A stretch of 37,409 nt of DNA from a virus. The notes under the pieces were generated by a model. The model saw only the letters and a list, made by a program, of their open reading frames with translations. It ran no database searches and was not told the origin of the DNA. A program made the position numbers and the translations under genes. Positions 14,835 through 22,692 of the stretch are shown in pieces (positions within the stretch are counted from its first letter, which is position 1; every line of letters starts with the position of its first letter). The stretch is from IMG/VR virus record IMGVR_UViG_3300009370_002433, positions 1 through 37,409 of that record; one strand, 5' to 3'.

Positions 14835-16793
14835 AGGTGCAAATGTGTGAGTTGTTGTTTTCGTTGCAGCATCCACATGTAACGTATAAATAGGCACACC
14901 GGACGCATCTGTAAACTTAACTATAACATCTGATCCAATGTGATTTAGATTAGGACCGGGATCTACTTCCTTTGTTAATCTTTCCCAAGTACCCGATCCC
15001 ACAAAGGTAGTGTTCCTAAATTCAACAGTCCCGCCACCACGATAATCGATCATGTAGGGACTGGGGTGGATAGTTCCGGCTTCACGATATTCGATAGTCG
15101 TGTCCTCGAATACGATATTTCCAGTGTTGCCGCCTTTAAAATCTACTAGGCAGTCATTGAAGATGATATGATTATTCTTATGTGGCCCCAACTGGTCGCC
15201 ATTCACACCTCCCGGTTTAAACACAGAGGATCGGGCGAACGGGCTGCTGTCCGCCACGTTTTCCCTAAGTGACACGAAGGTGTTGTTGATAGCGGATGGC
15301 TTCAACGGCTCTTTATCATTACCACTTAATCGGTAAACAGCCGATTGGCTGTCGCCCTTAATCTCTATATAGTTATCTTGAATAATTAGGTTGTTAGCAC
15401 AGCTTTCTACTTGTATTCCATAACATCCCCCCAGAGGATAGTTTCCTTTATGAAAATACTCCTGATTAAGTGGTAACTCCTTGGTAACAATATGGCAGTT
15501 GTTTATTGAATTGTAACCAGAAGCCTCCGGGTGACCGTCCCAGTGTATACCTCTGCTTCCGTCGTCTACTTCGGTATTGCTGATATGAACATCTTGAACG
15601 ACCGTAGAGCTTGATGGGCCTCCCTCACGAACCATCACAAAGAAGCCGTTGGTAAATCTCACTTGAGTCCTACCCTTACCAGAGATAACCAAACTACCAT
15701 CACTATCTTTTTTAAGACTACAAGCAATAGCACCTTGGGGGCTTCCGATGGAATTTAATCCGAAGAAATTATCTCCCAACATAGAATGAGTGAAAATAGA
15801 GTAGCCGCCAAAGCTTTGTCTGGTCGTCGTTGATGTCGCTCGATTGTTGGTTCTTACAGTCGGGCTGACATGTAGATTACTTGCATACGATGCTTGTATA
15901 CAGCATCCTATCGAATCGTTAATACTTCTTGGATGAAGGGACATGTAAATATTGCCTTCAATCTTACAATTGCTTGAGGATCGCATATTAACACAACAGC
16001 CGCCAAATCCGTATCGACCTTCAACAATTCTTCCTTTGTCGCCTTTTAGGGTAAAACCTTCCATTGTTCTATTATATTCTTTTTTGACGGGAATGTCGGG
16101 AGAGTCGTTGTTCCAGTGGACAGCACTGCCCCTAGTGGTTATGCCGTGGCATCTAGAATAGTTCAACTTTACATTGTCCATCCTAACGTGTCCTTCTTCT
16201 TTGCCCTCAACCAATTTAAAAGTAAACTCGATTGGGCCTGTCACATCTTCTTCTGGCATAAACATGGCCCAAGCAGTCGTTCCGGGTTTGTCTCTTTTGG
16301 GGCCAGCAACTGGTTGCAAACCGCCTATCGTAACGTCTATATCTACTGTTGATCTCGGTCGGTCGTCCCACCATGATAGAGCATAAGTCTCGCCAGCTTT
16401 GAGGGTTCTATTTGCTGTGTGTTTTAAAACATATTCTTTGCCCGGAACCATCTCTGGAATCACAAAAGAACTTTTTCCTACCTGGCATTCTCGTTTTAAA
16501 TAATCACAATCGGATTGAATGTGGGAGCCTTCTGGTAGTTCCCATCCTCGCCCTCGCCGTGTCCACTTTGAACCAAATGCAAAATTCCAAATCCTCTGCA
16601 TTGTCATATTGGCGAATGAAATCGTGTGGTCTTGGATGTCAAAGGTGATGTTTTTTGCAGCGACAGCAAATGCTGTTCGTGGAGTTGTTACATCTGTCTC
16701 TAGCACGTAGGTCGCACCCTCTTGTTCCAGTGCGTAGCCACCCCATTCTTTTCCATTATTGTCTAACCACTCTTGATCTATGATTATATTCAT
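14829..16793 (-). CDS. Parallel beta-helix protein, tailspike or fibre candidate
   Basis: A 654-residue protein dominated by short repeated strands with Asn and Gly turns, typical of right-handed beta-helix proteins (for example NNCHIVTKE, NNLIIQDNYIEIKG, NNHIIFNDCLVDFKG, GNIVFEDTTIEYRE, GTVEFRNTTF; about residues 250-610). The N-terminal 200 residues contain beta-sandwich-like segments that could bind carbohydrate. No signal peptide. In phages such proteins are usually tailspikes, some of which cut host polysaccharide; I see no catalytic motif to prove that. AAAGGTAA lies upstream of the ATG. Confidence 0.75.
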   Translation of the reverse strand: MNIIIDQEWLDNNGKEWGGYALEQEGATYVLETDVTTPRTAFAVAAKNITFDIQDHTISFANMTMQRIWNFAFGSKWTRRGRGWELPEGSHIQSDCDYLKRECQVGKSSFVIPEMVPGKEYVLKHTANRTLKAGETYALSWWDDRPRSTVDIDVTIGGLQPVAGPKRDKPGTTAWAMFMPEEDVTGPIEFTFKLVEGKEEGHVRMDNVKLNYSRCHGITTRGSAVHWNNDSPDIPVKKEYNRTMEGFTLKGDKGRIVEGRYGFGGCCVNMRSSSNCKIEGNIYMSLHPRSINDSIGCCIQASYASNLHVSPTVRTNNRATSTTTRQSFGGYSIFTHSMLGDNFFGLNSIGSPQGAIACSLKKDSDGSLVISGKGRTQVRFTNGFFVMVREGGPSSSTVVQDVHISNTEVDDGSRGIHWDGHPEASGYNSINNCHIVTKELPLNQEYFHKGNYPLGGCYGIQVESCANNLIIQDNYIEIKGDSQSAVYRLSGNDKEPLKPSAINNTFVSLRENVADSSPFARSSVFKPGGVNGDQLGPHKNNHIIFNDCLVDFKGGNTGNIVFEDTTIEYREAGTIHPSPYMIDYRGGGTVEFRNTTFVGSGTWERLTKEVDPGPNLNHIGSDVIVKFTDASGVPIYTLHVDAATKTTTHTFAPL

Positions 16794-16955
16794 TGCTAAT
16801 TACCTTTATTTTTTTTCTACTAATAATCATGTTGTCTCTCAAGTGCGTAACAATGTTAAGTGCTGATGTTCTAAACGCTAACGGAACAACCGTATGTGTT
16901 GTGCAACAAACTACAGCGACAATTAAAATATTCCTATATAGGCCCTAACCTATAA
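16794..16955 (-). promoter_or_regulatory. Intergenic leader of the beta-helix gene
   Basis: A gene-free stretch between the terminator palindrome and the beta-helix start, so the beta-helix gene probably has its own promoter here. I see no convincing TATAAATA or TTGACA/TATAAT pair on the minus strand. A T-run on the plus strand (16809-16817) gives an A-run just before the ribosome site. Confidence 0.3.
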
Positions 16956-16987
16956 AAATAGGCCCAATCTTAAGATTGGGCCTATTT
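16956..16987 (-). terminator. 32-bp perfect palindrome, terminator
   Basis: The half-site AAATAGGCCCAATCTT is followed by its exact reverse complement, giving a strong hairpin with a GGCCC core. It lies 34 bp after the stop of the 2H-phosphoesterase-like gene on the minus strand, and TTTTAT follows there. A further copy of TAGGCCC (on the minus strand GGGCCTA) lies nearby at 16939-16945. Confidence 0.75.
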
Positions 16988-17020
16988 GGATCGTGCTTCA
17001 AGTGAATCCGTGATTTATAC

Positions 17021-17386
17021 TCACTCAACGTGAGTTACAACGCCCTTAAGGGTAATAGGAGAAATAGATTTCCAATGTGTTAATTTATTACTAAAAAATG
17101 GTTTCCCGCCTGCCTCTCGATTGACGGCAACCGTTATATGCTTAATTTCGTTACTACTAGGGATTGGCAACTCCACTCCAGCGGCCATCACCAACTCATC
17201 CTGTGCCTGCGTATTGACCGTTAGCGGAGCCTCTTGACCCACCAATTCTGCGGCGGGGCCTTTATCAGGAGAACCCATATTAATTGTCATATGATGAGCA
17301 ACAACTTCCCAATTCTCCGGTATGTCCAGAGAATCAACAAGCTTCTTATGGGAACCTTCATCTAAAACAAGTGCCGTATAACTCAC
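17021..17386 (-). CDS. 2H phosphoesterase-like protein
   Basis: A 121-residue protein with two H-x-T-x motifs, HMTI (in VVAHHMTINMG, about residue 32) and HITV (in IKHITVAVN, about residue 83), the signature of 2H phosphoesterases. These hydrolyse 2',3'-cyclic phosphates or cyclic oligonucleotides. The short spacing and the strand patterns around both motifs fit a minimal domain. Two phage uses are known for this fold: RNA end repair, and Acb1-type destruction of CBASS defence signals. The sequence alone does not decide between them. The start overlaps the preceding gene by ATGA, and a strong terminator follows. Confidence 0.65.
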   Translation of the reverse strand: MSYTALVLDEGSHKKLVDSLDIPENWEVVAHHMTINMGSPDKGPAAELVGQEAPLTVNTQAQDELVMAAGVELPIPSSNEIKHITVAVNREAGGKPFFSNKLTHWKSISPITLKGVVTHVE

Positions 17387-17568
17387 TTCTTCTCCTTGAC
17401 AGTTTTCTTAACTACTGAATCAAACCGTCTCTTGTGTTCGTTCAACCCTACTCCAGACGTTACAAATTTACCTACAAACTGCCCTTTATCGTTCCTGATG
17501 TAAGAGGTTACTTGATACCCCTTCTGCGTCATCTCCGACTCAAGGCTCTTAAGCGAAACCTGCGACAT
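17383..17568 (-). CDS. Hypothetical protein, 61 aa
   Basis: Small basic protein with an alpha/beta pattern (GYQVTSYIRNDKGQFVGKF) and a Lys-rich end. Its stop overlaps the start of the 2H-phosphoesterase-like gene by ATGA, so they are translated together. No ribosome site of standard strength was identified before the ATG. Function unknown. Confidence 0.5.
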   Translation of the reverse strand: MSQVSLKSLESEMTQKGYQVTSYIRNDKGQFVGKFVTSGVGLNEHKRRFDSVVKKTVKEKK

Positions 17569-17628
17569 TTGTCCAATCTCATTAGTTTAAAATCCATAAT
17601 GTAAATTGTACTAATGAAATCTACAAAC

Positions 17629-17958
17629 TCAAACATAATCCTCTTTATTTGGCATATATTCTTCTAAATTTGGCAAATCAAAGGGAGAATTTATTTTATC
17701 CTCATCCACTGGGAACAATCCGTAATTGTCGCATCTCCCATCACTTGGATGCTTATATGTTAAGACTTTCTTAAGCTCAGGTTTATGTTCTTCATAAAGT
17801 TTCCTCAACACTTCAACTCTGTCTGTGATGTATTGTTCCAAACAGGCATGCCTTCTTCCTCTTCCAGAGTGATTCCCTGATTTCTTTGAGCTTTGATGAA
17901 GATCAAGGTTCAGCACTTTCTTAGCAATCAAGCCCGAAATCAAATCTGTGTCATCCAT
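17629..17958 (-). CDS. Hypothetical protein, 109 aa
   Basis: The start at 17958 (MDDTDLISGL) has AGGATAGAG upstream. A TTG nine codons earlier is possible but lacks a site. The protein has a basic, His/Arg-rich middle (HSGRGRRHACLEQYI) and an acidic Pro-rich end. No domain recognised. It lies downstream of the UvsY-like candidate and helicase on the same strand, 34 bp after the former, so it probably belongs to the replication operon. Confidence 0.55.
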   Translation of the reverse strand: MDDTDLISGLIAKKVLNLDLHQSSKKSGNHSGRGRRHACLEQYITDRVEVLRKLYEEHKPELKKVLTYKHPSDGRCDNYGLFPVDEDKINSPFDLPNLEEYMPNKEDYV

Positions 17959-17992
17959 TGACTCTATCCTTTTGTTTCCTTCCAAAATCGGA

Positions 17993-18496
17993 TCAAACGT
18001 CAGCTTCCTTAATGATCTTACTCACCTTACTATCAATGTCCGCATCAAACTGTTTGCTTTTATAAATATCAATATTAAGTTTATCCATTTCCTTGCGAAT
18101 CATATGCCCTCGACTTTGAGCATTATCATGATTTTTGTCCCAAGCCCTCAAATGCTGTTGAAGCAATCTGACTTTATGCTTAGAAGCAATTGATCTATTT
18201 TTAGCTTCTTCCACCTGAGGTTCACTTTTTGCATAAGCCTCAGCCAACTTATCACTTGAACCCTGTTCTTTGTAATGTTTGAATTTTTCAGCATATTTAA
18301 CATCATACTCTAAATCGTGCCTTGCCAAAAACGCTTCGGCGTCAGCAAGTCGTTGCCCAAAATAGTCATACCACGAACCTTCACGTTCTAGGTACATACT
18401 TAAATTTGATTCATTAAATTTCATATTTTCAGGATCAATAATGACTTCCATTGAACCCAATTTAATCGCTTGTTTTTTATGACTTGATTCGGCCAT
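17993..18496 (-). CDS. UvsY-like recombination mediator candidate
   Basis: A 167-residue, mostly helical protein. The segment from FKHYKEQG through YAKSE to QSRGHMIRKEMDKL matches in order and spacing the T4 UvsY pattern as I remember it (a LDYYSGRG-like turn, YEKSE, then KSRGFAIKH before a final helix). UvsY loads UvsX onto gp32-coated DNA, and both partners are present here. The match is by eye and the protein is about 30 residues longer than T4 UvsY. The start is the second of two adjacent ATGs because AAGGAG, which overlaps the helicase stop, is then correctly spaced. Confidence 0.5.
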   Translation of the reverse strand: MAESSHKKQAIKLGSMEVIIDPENMKFNESNLSMYLEREGSWYDYFGQRLADAEAFLARHDLEYDVKYAEKFKHYKEQGSSDKLAEAYAKSEPQVEEAKNRSIASKHKVRLLQQHLRAWDKNHDNAQSRGHMIRKEMDKLNIDIYKSKQFDADIDSKVSKIIKEADV

Positions 18497-18506
18497 CATA
18501 ATCTCC

Positions 18507-20042
18507 TTAATCTGGAAGCCCATTCAGAGCGTCATTTGAAACGCTGCCATCGTCATTAAAAGTGGCAGCAAGAGTTTTGTCAAGTTTAACGTCGTCCATA
18601 TTTTCTTCTTTGTATTCATTCATCTTAGCATGATATACAGAACTATCAATCTCGCTCATCTTCAACGTCTGTGAATCATACTCAACATGAAAAGAATATC
18701 TACTTTTTCCATTACGATGTTTAACAACAAACACACGCCCAACACCCTGTTTCTTTTCTTGATAACTTTGATTCAAAGACCAAAGACAATCAAGTGGTCG
18801 CACTTGCGCAAATGCATCGGCAATCATATCATCGTCAATAAACCCGCCATTTTGCTGGGCTTCTCTGGCCGCTCGACCTGGTTGCATTGCGGTTAAAATG
18901 CAAACCCACTCCTCGGTTGCAAACCCTCTCAAATCACGAACGAGACGGTATCGAGATTCATGGGTGGGCAGACCCGCTATGTCTTTCATTTCACCCACAT
19001 AATCAAGAATAATCATGTCCGGTCGAAATCCATTCATAACACATTGAGAAAAATAAGCTCGCAATGTGTTAACATCAGCACCACCAGCAGGAAATTGTTT
19101 AATAACTAAAAGATTGTTGCTAGCAGACTCATCATACCATTCAAAATCTTTCAAATGGTTTTCTAAGCTCTCTATAACAACTTCCCGATTTTCATAAAGA
19201 TCTTGAATAGGTTGACCAGTAAATTGAGCATCAAATCTCTGCGCAATTCGATCCTCATCCATTTCTAGAGACACATAAAGCACCTTTTTGCCCCTATTAA
19301 TGTTTTCTACAGCACCAGCCACAAGAGCTAAAGATTTACCAGATCCAGAAATTCCCATCCAAGACCCAACTTCACCACGACAAATTCCGCCTCCGGTAAT
19401 CTCGTTATCAATAGAAGGAAATCCAGAAGTAAATCTCTCTACAGACTCTTGTTCTTCGCCCATTTTTTCATAACGAACACTGGGGTCTTCGAAATACTCT
19501 AAGCCAATATTGAAATCACGATCAATATTCATGGAATCACGAAGTATTCCATACACCTTAGTCCACGTCTCCTCTTTCTCTGGGTTTCTTTTAATCTCCT
19601 GTATAGATTCATTGAAGGCTTTGCGAAGACCTTGCATCTTCGCAAAGTTAACAATCTTATCAAGAAGATATTCTTTAGCATCTAATCCAGGAACATAATA
19701 TTCGTAAAGAGAATCTAACTCCCCCAGGTAGCGAAGTTCAACATCTTCGCTTCGATCTAATACCTTATCTTTAATTTCCTGAACCAAAACAGACTTGGAA
19801 GGAGCCGCTTTATATTTTTTAAAATACGAAAATAAAATCTTGGCAATAACTGAATGTGCATCATTAACAAAATAAGATGGATTAACTAAATCTACGCTCT
19901 GTACTAAAAAATACCGATCAACCAAAAGCATCCCAAGAATGTTTTTTTGATAATCATCATCCCAACGATATTTTGCTTGCCCTGGACCATCAGGGTCAAT
20001 CAAAGACTCAAGCACAGCCTGATCTCTATCACTCAATTCCAT
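18507..20042 (-). CDS. Replicative DNA helicase, DnaB/gp41-like
   Basis: A 511-residue hexameric helicase of the DnaB family. The N-terminal domain (1-170) resembles the DnaB primase-binding region. The RecA-like motor has Walker A GISGSGKS (about 230-237), VLYVSLEMDEDRIAQRF (motif H1a), MIILDYVGEM (Walker B, about 345) and an RDLRGFATEEWVCILTAMQP segment. It unwinds the fork for the polymerase encoded two genes upstream. GGGAGA lies ahead of the ATG, one base after the stop of the sigma-like gene. No primase gene is visible in the window. Confidence 0.92.
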   Translation of the reverse strand: MELSDRDQAVLESLIDPDGPGQAKYRWDDDYQKNILGMLLVDRYFLVQSVDLVNPSYFVNDAHSVIAKILFSYFKKYKAAPSKSVLVQEIKDKVLDRSEDVELRYLGELDSLYEYYVPGLDAKEYLLDKIVNFAKMQGLRKAFNESIQEIKRNPEKEETWTKVYGILRDSMNIDRDFNIGLEYFEDPSVRYEKMGEEQESVERFTSGFPSIDNEITGGGICRGEVGSWMGISGSGKSLALVAGAVENINRGKKVLYVSLEMDEDRIAQRFDAQFTGQPIQDLYENREVVIESLENHLKDFEWYDESASNNLLVIKQFPAGGADVNTLRAYFSQCVMNGFRPDMIILDYVGEMKDIAGLPTHESRYRLVRDLRGFATEEWVCILTAMQPGRAAREAQQNGGFIDDDMIADAFAQVRPLDCLWSLNQSYQEKKQGVGRVFVVKHRNGKSRYSFHVEYDSQTLKMSEIDSSVYHAKMNEYKEENMDDVKLDKTLAATFNDDGSVSNDALNGLPD

Positions 20043-20609
20043 CTAAAGCGTCTCCCCCGCACCCAAATAACTGAATTCAGATAAACTCACCTGGCCGGAT
20101 CTAATTGACTTTTCTTTAGTGATTTTCTTGCCCATTGACTTTTGAGTGTTCCAAGCAATTGCCTTGCAATAAGTTGTAAACTTAGTATCGATCTTAAGTT
20201 TCTGTTTTTTAGAAGGCCTTACGTTAAGCGGGACAACCTCTTTGACAATTTTGTCTAACAGCCTTTCTTGGAAAGGACCGAACTTTTGACGATTTGCCCC
20301 ATGACGAGTACGATTGATCCATAAGTCCTCCAATTCTTCAACAACAGTAGAAGTAAATCCGTCTTTAATATAATCTTTCACATGCCTAAAACAAGACTCA
20401 ATATAAACTTGCCTTTTGTAATATGATCCGGCCCGAACCATAGACAATCTTAATTCTTGAGAAATATCATCAACATCATCCGTATAATTATTGTTTAAGT
20501 TTTTCTTAACAAGCTGCCATGCCGCATAGTGTGCTAAATTGCCAAATTTCTCATCCAATTCACTATATTCAGTCTCCGTAACAGGAAACGTTTCAAAAAT
20601 AGACTGCAT
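20043..20609 (-). CDS. Sigma-factor-like protein, possible late sigma (gp55 analogue)
   Basis: A 188-residue helical protein. DDVDDISQELRLSMVRA (about residues 43-59) resembles sigma-70 region 2.1-2.2, and FTTYCKAIAWNTQKSMGKKI (about 142-161) resembles region 2.3-2.4, which melts the promoter. T4 uses a small sigma, gp55, to read TATAAATA promoters, and such sequences exist here. Similarity is by pattern only. The start at 20609 has AAAGGAG upstream and lies 11 bp after the polymerase stop; a longer start at 20669 would overlap the polymerase. Confidence 0.45.
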   Translation of the reverse strand: MQSIFETFPVTETEYSELDEKFGNLAHYAAWQLVKKNLNNNYTDDVDDISQELRLSMVRAGSYYKRQVYIESCFRHVKDYIKDGFTSTVVEELEDLWINRTRHGANRQKFGPFQERLLDKIVKEVVPLNVRPSKKQKLKIDTKFTTYCKAIAWNTQKSMGKKITKEKSIRSGQVSLSEFSYLGAGETL

Positions 20610-20620
20610 ATGTCTCCTTT

Positions 20621-21913
20621 CTAAATTTTTAAATGCTTTAACTCTACAAGTCGATTGCCAACTTGACATTCCGTCTTTAATTTCAATCCATTATACATTT
20701 CACAACTCTCCTCTAGAAGAATTTTAATATCCTTACACAGACTGGTAACTCGCAATGGTCGTGCCAATATAACAAAAGCATCATGCACATGAAAGACAAC
20801 TTCCGCATCGAACGACTCTAGCAAATCATAAAGTTTTATAAGTTTATCAAGGCACACCAAAGATGCAGGTGCTTGGATGGCAAAATTTCTAGCACGATAT
20901 TTCTTCTCTTTAAAAATTCGGTTTCTACCAAAATAATCAACTGAGATATCTGCTTTACAGGTTTGGTATCGTTCTACCCAAGATATTGCAGTTTTGAAAT
21001 GGAGAGAGATACCATTATAAATATGGTCAGCCATGCTTGTCGAAACGCCCAGTTTCTTTGACAAAGCATTCTTAGACAAACCATAAACAACCGGCAAGAA
21101 AAAACTTTTACATAGCTTTCTTTGCTTGCTGTTTTCGCAATCAACTCCAAATATCTTTTTAAATATAGAACTATACAAGTCCTCGCCTGAATTAATCATG
21201 TCACCAAGCACGGCATCTTCAGAGAGCCATTGAAGTACACTTACCTCCATATGTCGATAATCAAAATGTAAAAATAAATCGTTAGGATAACGTGAACAAA
21301 GATTAAGTTTATCTTCGTTACTCAAGGTGTGAGGGTTGAAACTATTTTCTAGAACTTTAGAACAAAGTAATCTTCCGTTCGATTGGCCTTCAATTTGGTA
21401 GGCGGGAAAAACTTCTCTACGAAGTTCTTTGTTGATTAGGCCAACAGTTTCTATCCCAGGTAGTATTTTATTTATTAACGGCAAATGTATTTTTTTATAT
21501 ATTTTCTGGAGATCTTGCCACGATTTATTGCCCATCATAGACTGGATTCTTGCCTTGCATTCAGCCACCCCCTTAGGCGTTTGCCCCCTACAATCCAAAA
21601 AAGACTCCAAAACCTTCAAATCAAGAATTATTGCTTCCGTACTAAACGCCTTGCCAGAAACAGCTAAAACGTAGCTAAAAAAACTCTTAATCCCCCAGCA
21701 AAAAACAAGTTTTTCAGGTTTGAAAACAGATTGTTTCAGATAGGAAAAAACAGTAAATGCATTTTTCTTGTCAACTTTGATTTCAATATAGTCAGATTTA
21801 CCGATGACATAAAAAACCACCCCGCCACCAACTGTGAAATCCAGGTAGCTGGGTGAGGACAAGAATAAAACTTCCTTGTCTTGAGATATCTTAGATAATT
21901 TTTCTATGTCCAT
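20621..21913 (-). CDS. Family A DNA polymerase with a reduced N-terminal domain
   Basis: A 430-residue polymerase. Motif A is HFDYRHMEVSVLQW (catalytic D218), motif B is RKLCKSFFLPVVYG (265-278) and motif C is VFHVHDAF (D378). Full family A enzymes are much longer. Here about 200 residues precede motif A, and part of them (KLVFCWGIKSFF to LDLKVLESFLD) looks like the later half of a 3'-5' exonuclease domain without its D-x-E motif, so proofreading is probably lost or supplied elsewhere. No Shine-Dalgarno site before the ATG. It replaces the family B gp43 of T4. Confidence 0.9.
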   Translation of the reverse strand: MDIEKLSKISQDKEVLFLSSPSYLDFTVGGGVVFYVIGKSDYIEIKVDKKNAFTVFSYLKQSVFKPEKLVFCWGIKSFFSYVLAVSGKAFSTEAIILDLKVLESFLDCRGQTPKGVAECKARIQSMMGNKSWQDLQKIYKKIHLPLINKILPGIETVGLINKELRREVFPAYQIEGQSNGRLLCSKVLENSFNPHTLSNEDKLNLCSRYPNDLFLHFDYRHMEVSVLQWLSEDAVLGDMINSGEDLYSSIFKKIFGVDCENSKQRKLCKSFFLPVVYGLSKNALSKKLGVSTSMADHIYNGISLHFKTAISWVERYQTCKADISVDYFGRNRIFKEKKYRARNFAIQAPASLVCLDKLIKLYDLLESFDAEVVFHVHDAFVILARPLRVTSLCKDIKILLEESCEMYNGLKLKTECQVGNRLVELKHLKI

Positions 21914-22260
21914 AAATATTCAGATATAAAGCAAAATATTCCAACAAGATTGTAAATGAGATCAGAAAATTTTGCAACTATTTAAACAAGATTATTTCAG
22001 CGCACACAACGCCCCATGGGTTAAATGATTATTTCATTTAATCAAGATTAATTAAACAGAAAGAAATATTCTTAAAGAATAAGAGATATAACACTGTTAA
22101 CAGAAGAAAAGATAAGATAATTATCTTTTACAATTGAATAACAAGAACAACAAGAACAAAGATCATTACTCTTCATTTGTTTGTTCAATAAGTTATTCAA
22201 AATAAACTTTCCTTCAATAATCTTGATCAATAATCAAAAAACTTAAATAGACTAATCAAT
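21914..22260. other. AT-rich repeat region, possible replication origin
   Basis: Gene-free, very AT-rich DNA upstream of the polymerase. ACAAGATT occurs at 21944-21951 and 21986-21993, TCAAGATT at 22042-22049, and the inverted form AATCTTGA at 22219-22226. Short hairpins are present: TTAAATGA with TCATTTAA (around 22021-22041), TATTCTT with AAGAATA (around 22068-22082) and the palindrome AAGATAATTATCTT (around 22113-22126). The mix of repeated words, palindromes and low melting temperature fits an origin or a regulatory region. Function is inference. Confidence 0.35.
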
Positions 22261-22274
22261 TGCACCTGTTGAGA

Positions 22275-22560
22275 ATTTCTAACTATAACCTCTAGCCTTC
22301 GTACTCATTACTTCGGAAGACACATTTACAACAAATTAATGTTGACCCTTTTCGGCTTAATTTCGGACTATAGCTCACTCTCATTCTCGGTCGGTGGAAA
22401 GAGCAGGACCAGTTGAAAGCCCTGTCGGGTTCCGGTTGATAACCGGCCACCTAGAGTTTTTGACAAGAAACCAATTTAGCGGGTACTGGCCAAGTTGCTT
22501 TCTTTGCCGTCATCGAAAGAACGGCTGTCAGTTAAATGTTAGTATTTGTTGTTTCTAGCG
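22275..22560 (+). ncRNA. GC-rich structured region, candidate non-coding RNA
   Basis: This block is much richer in GC than its surroundings and has no reading frame of note. Visible pairings include CCGGTT-GAT-AACCGG (22432-22446); GGTGG near 22393 with CCACC near 22448, enclosing it; and GCCGT with ACGGC (22506-22525). These fit a folded RNA upstream of the dipeptidase gene, or a large leader. I do not recognise a known RNA (not tmRNA, RNase P, tRNA or a common riboswitch by its conserved words). The strand is assumed from the downstream gene, and the ends are approximate. Confidence 0.4.
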
Positions 22561-22692
22561 ATAACGCAGTTTTTTTGTTTTTAAAGTTCAGCTTTAGTTT
22601 AGTTTGGTTCGGGGAAAGTTACATTGACAATATTAGAAAATAATTTAAAACATGTCTAGTCAAATAATTATTTTTAAGATGCGAGGCCTATT

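Noticed and set aside
21914-22260. CRISPR array
   Set aside because: The repeated words are only 8 bp and unevenly spaced, with no cas genes.
22330-22480. tRNA or tmRNA in the GC-rich block
   Set aside because: No acceptor/T-arm pair, no GTTCGA-type loop and no CCA end could be found by eye on either strand.
22460-22488. TTGACA as a host-type -35 box
   Set aside because: No TATAAT-like sequence lies at 16-18 bp. The TTGACA at 22624 has the same problem.
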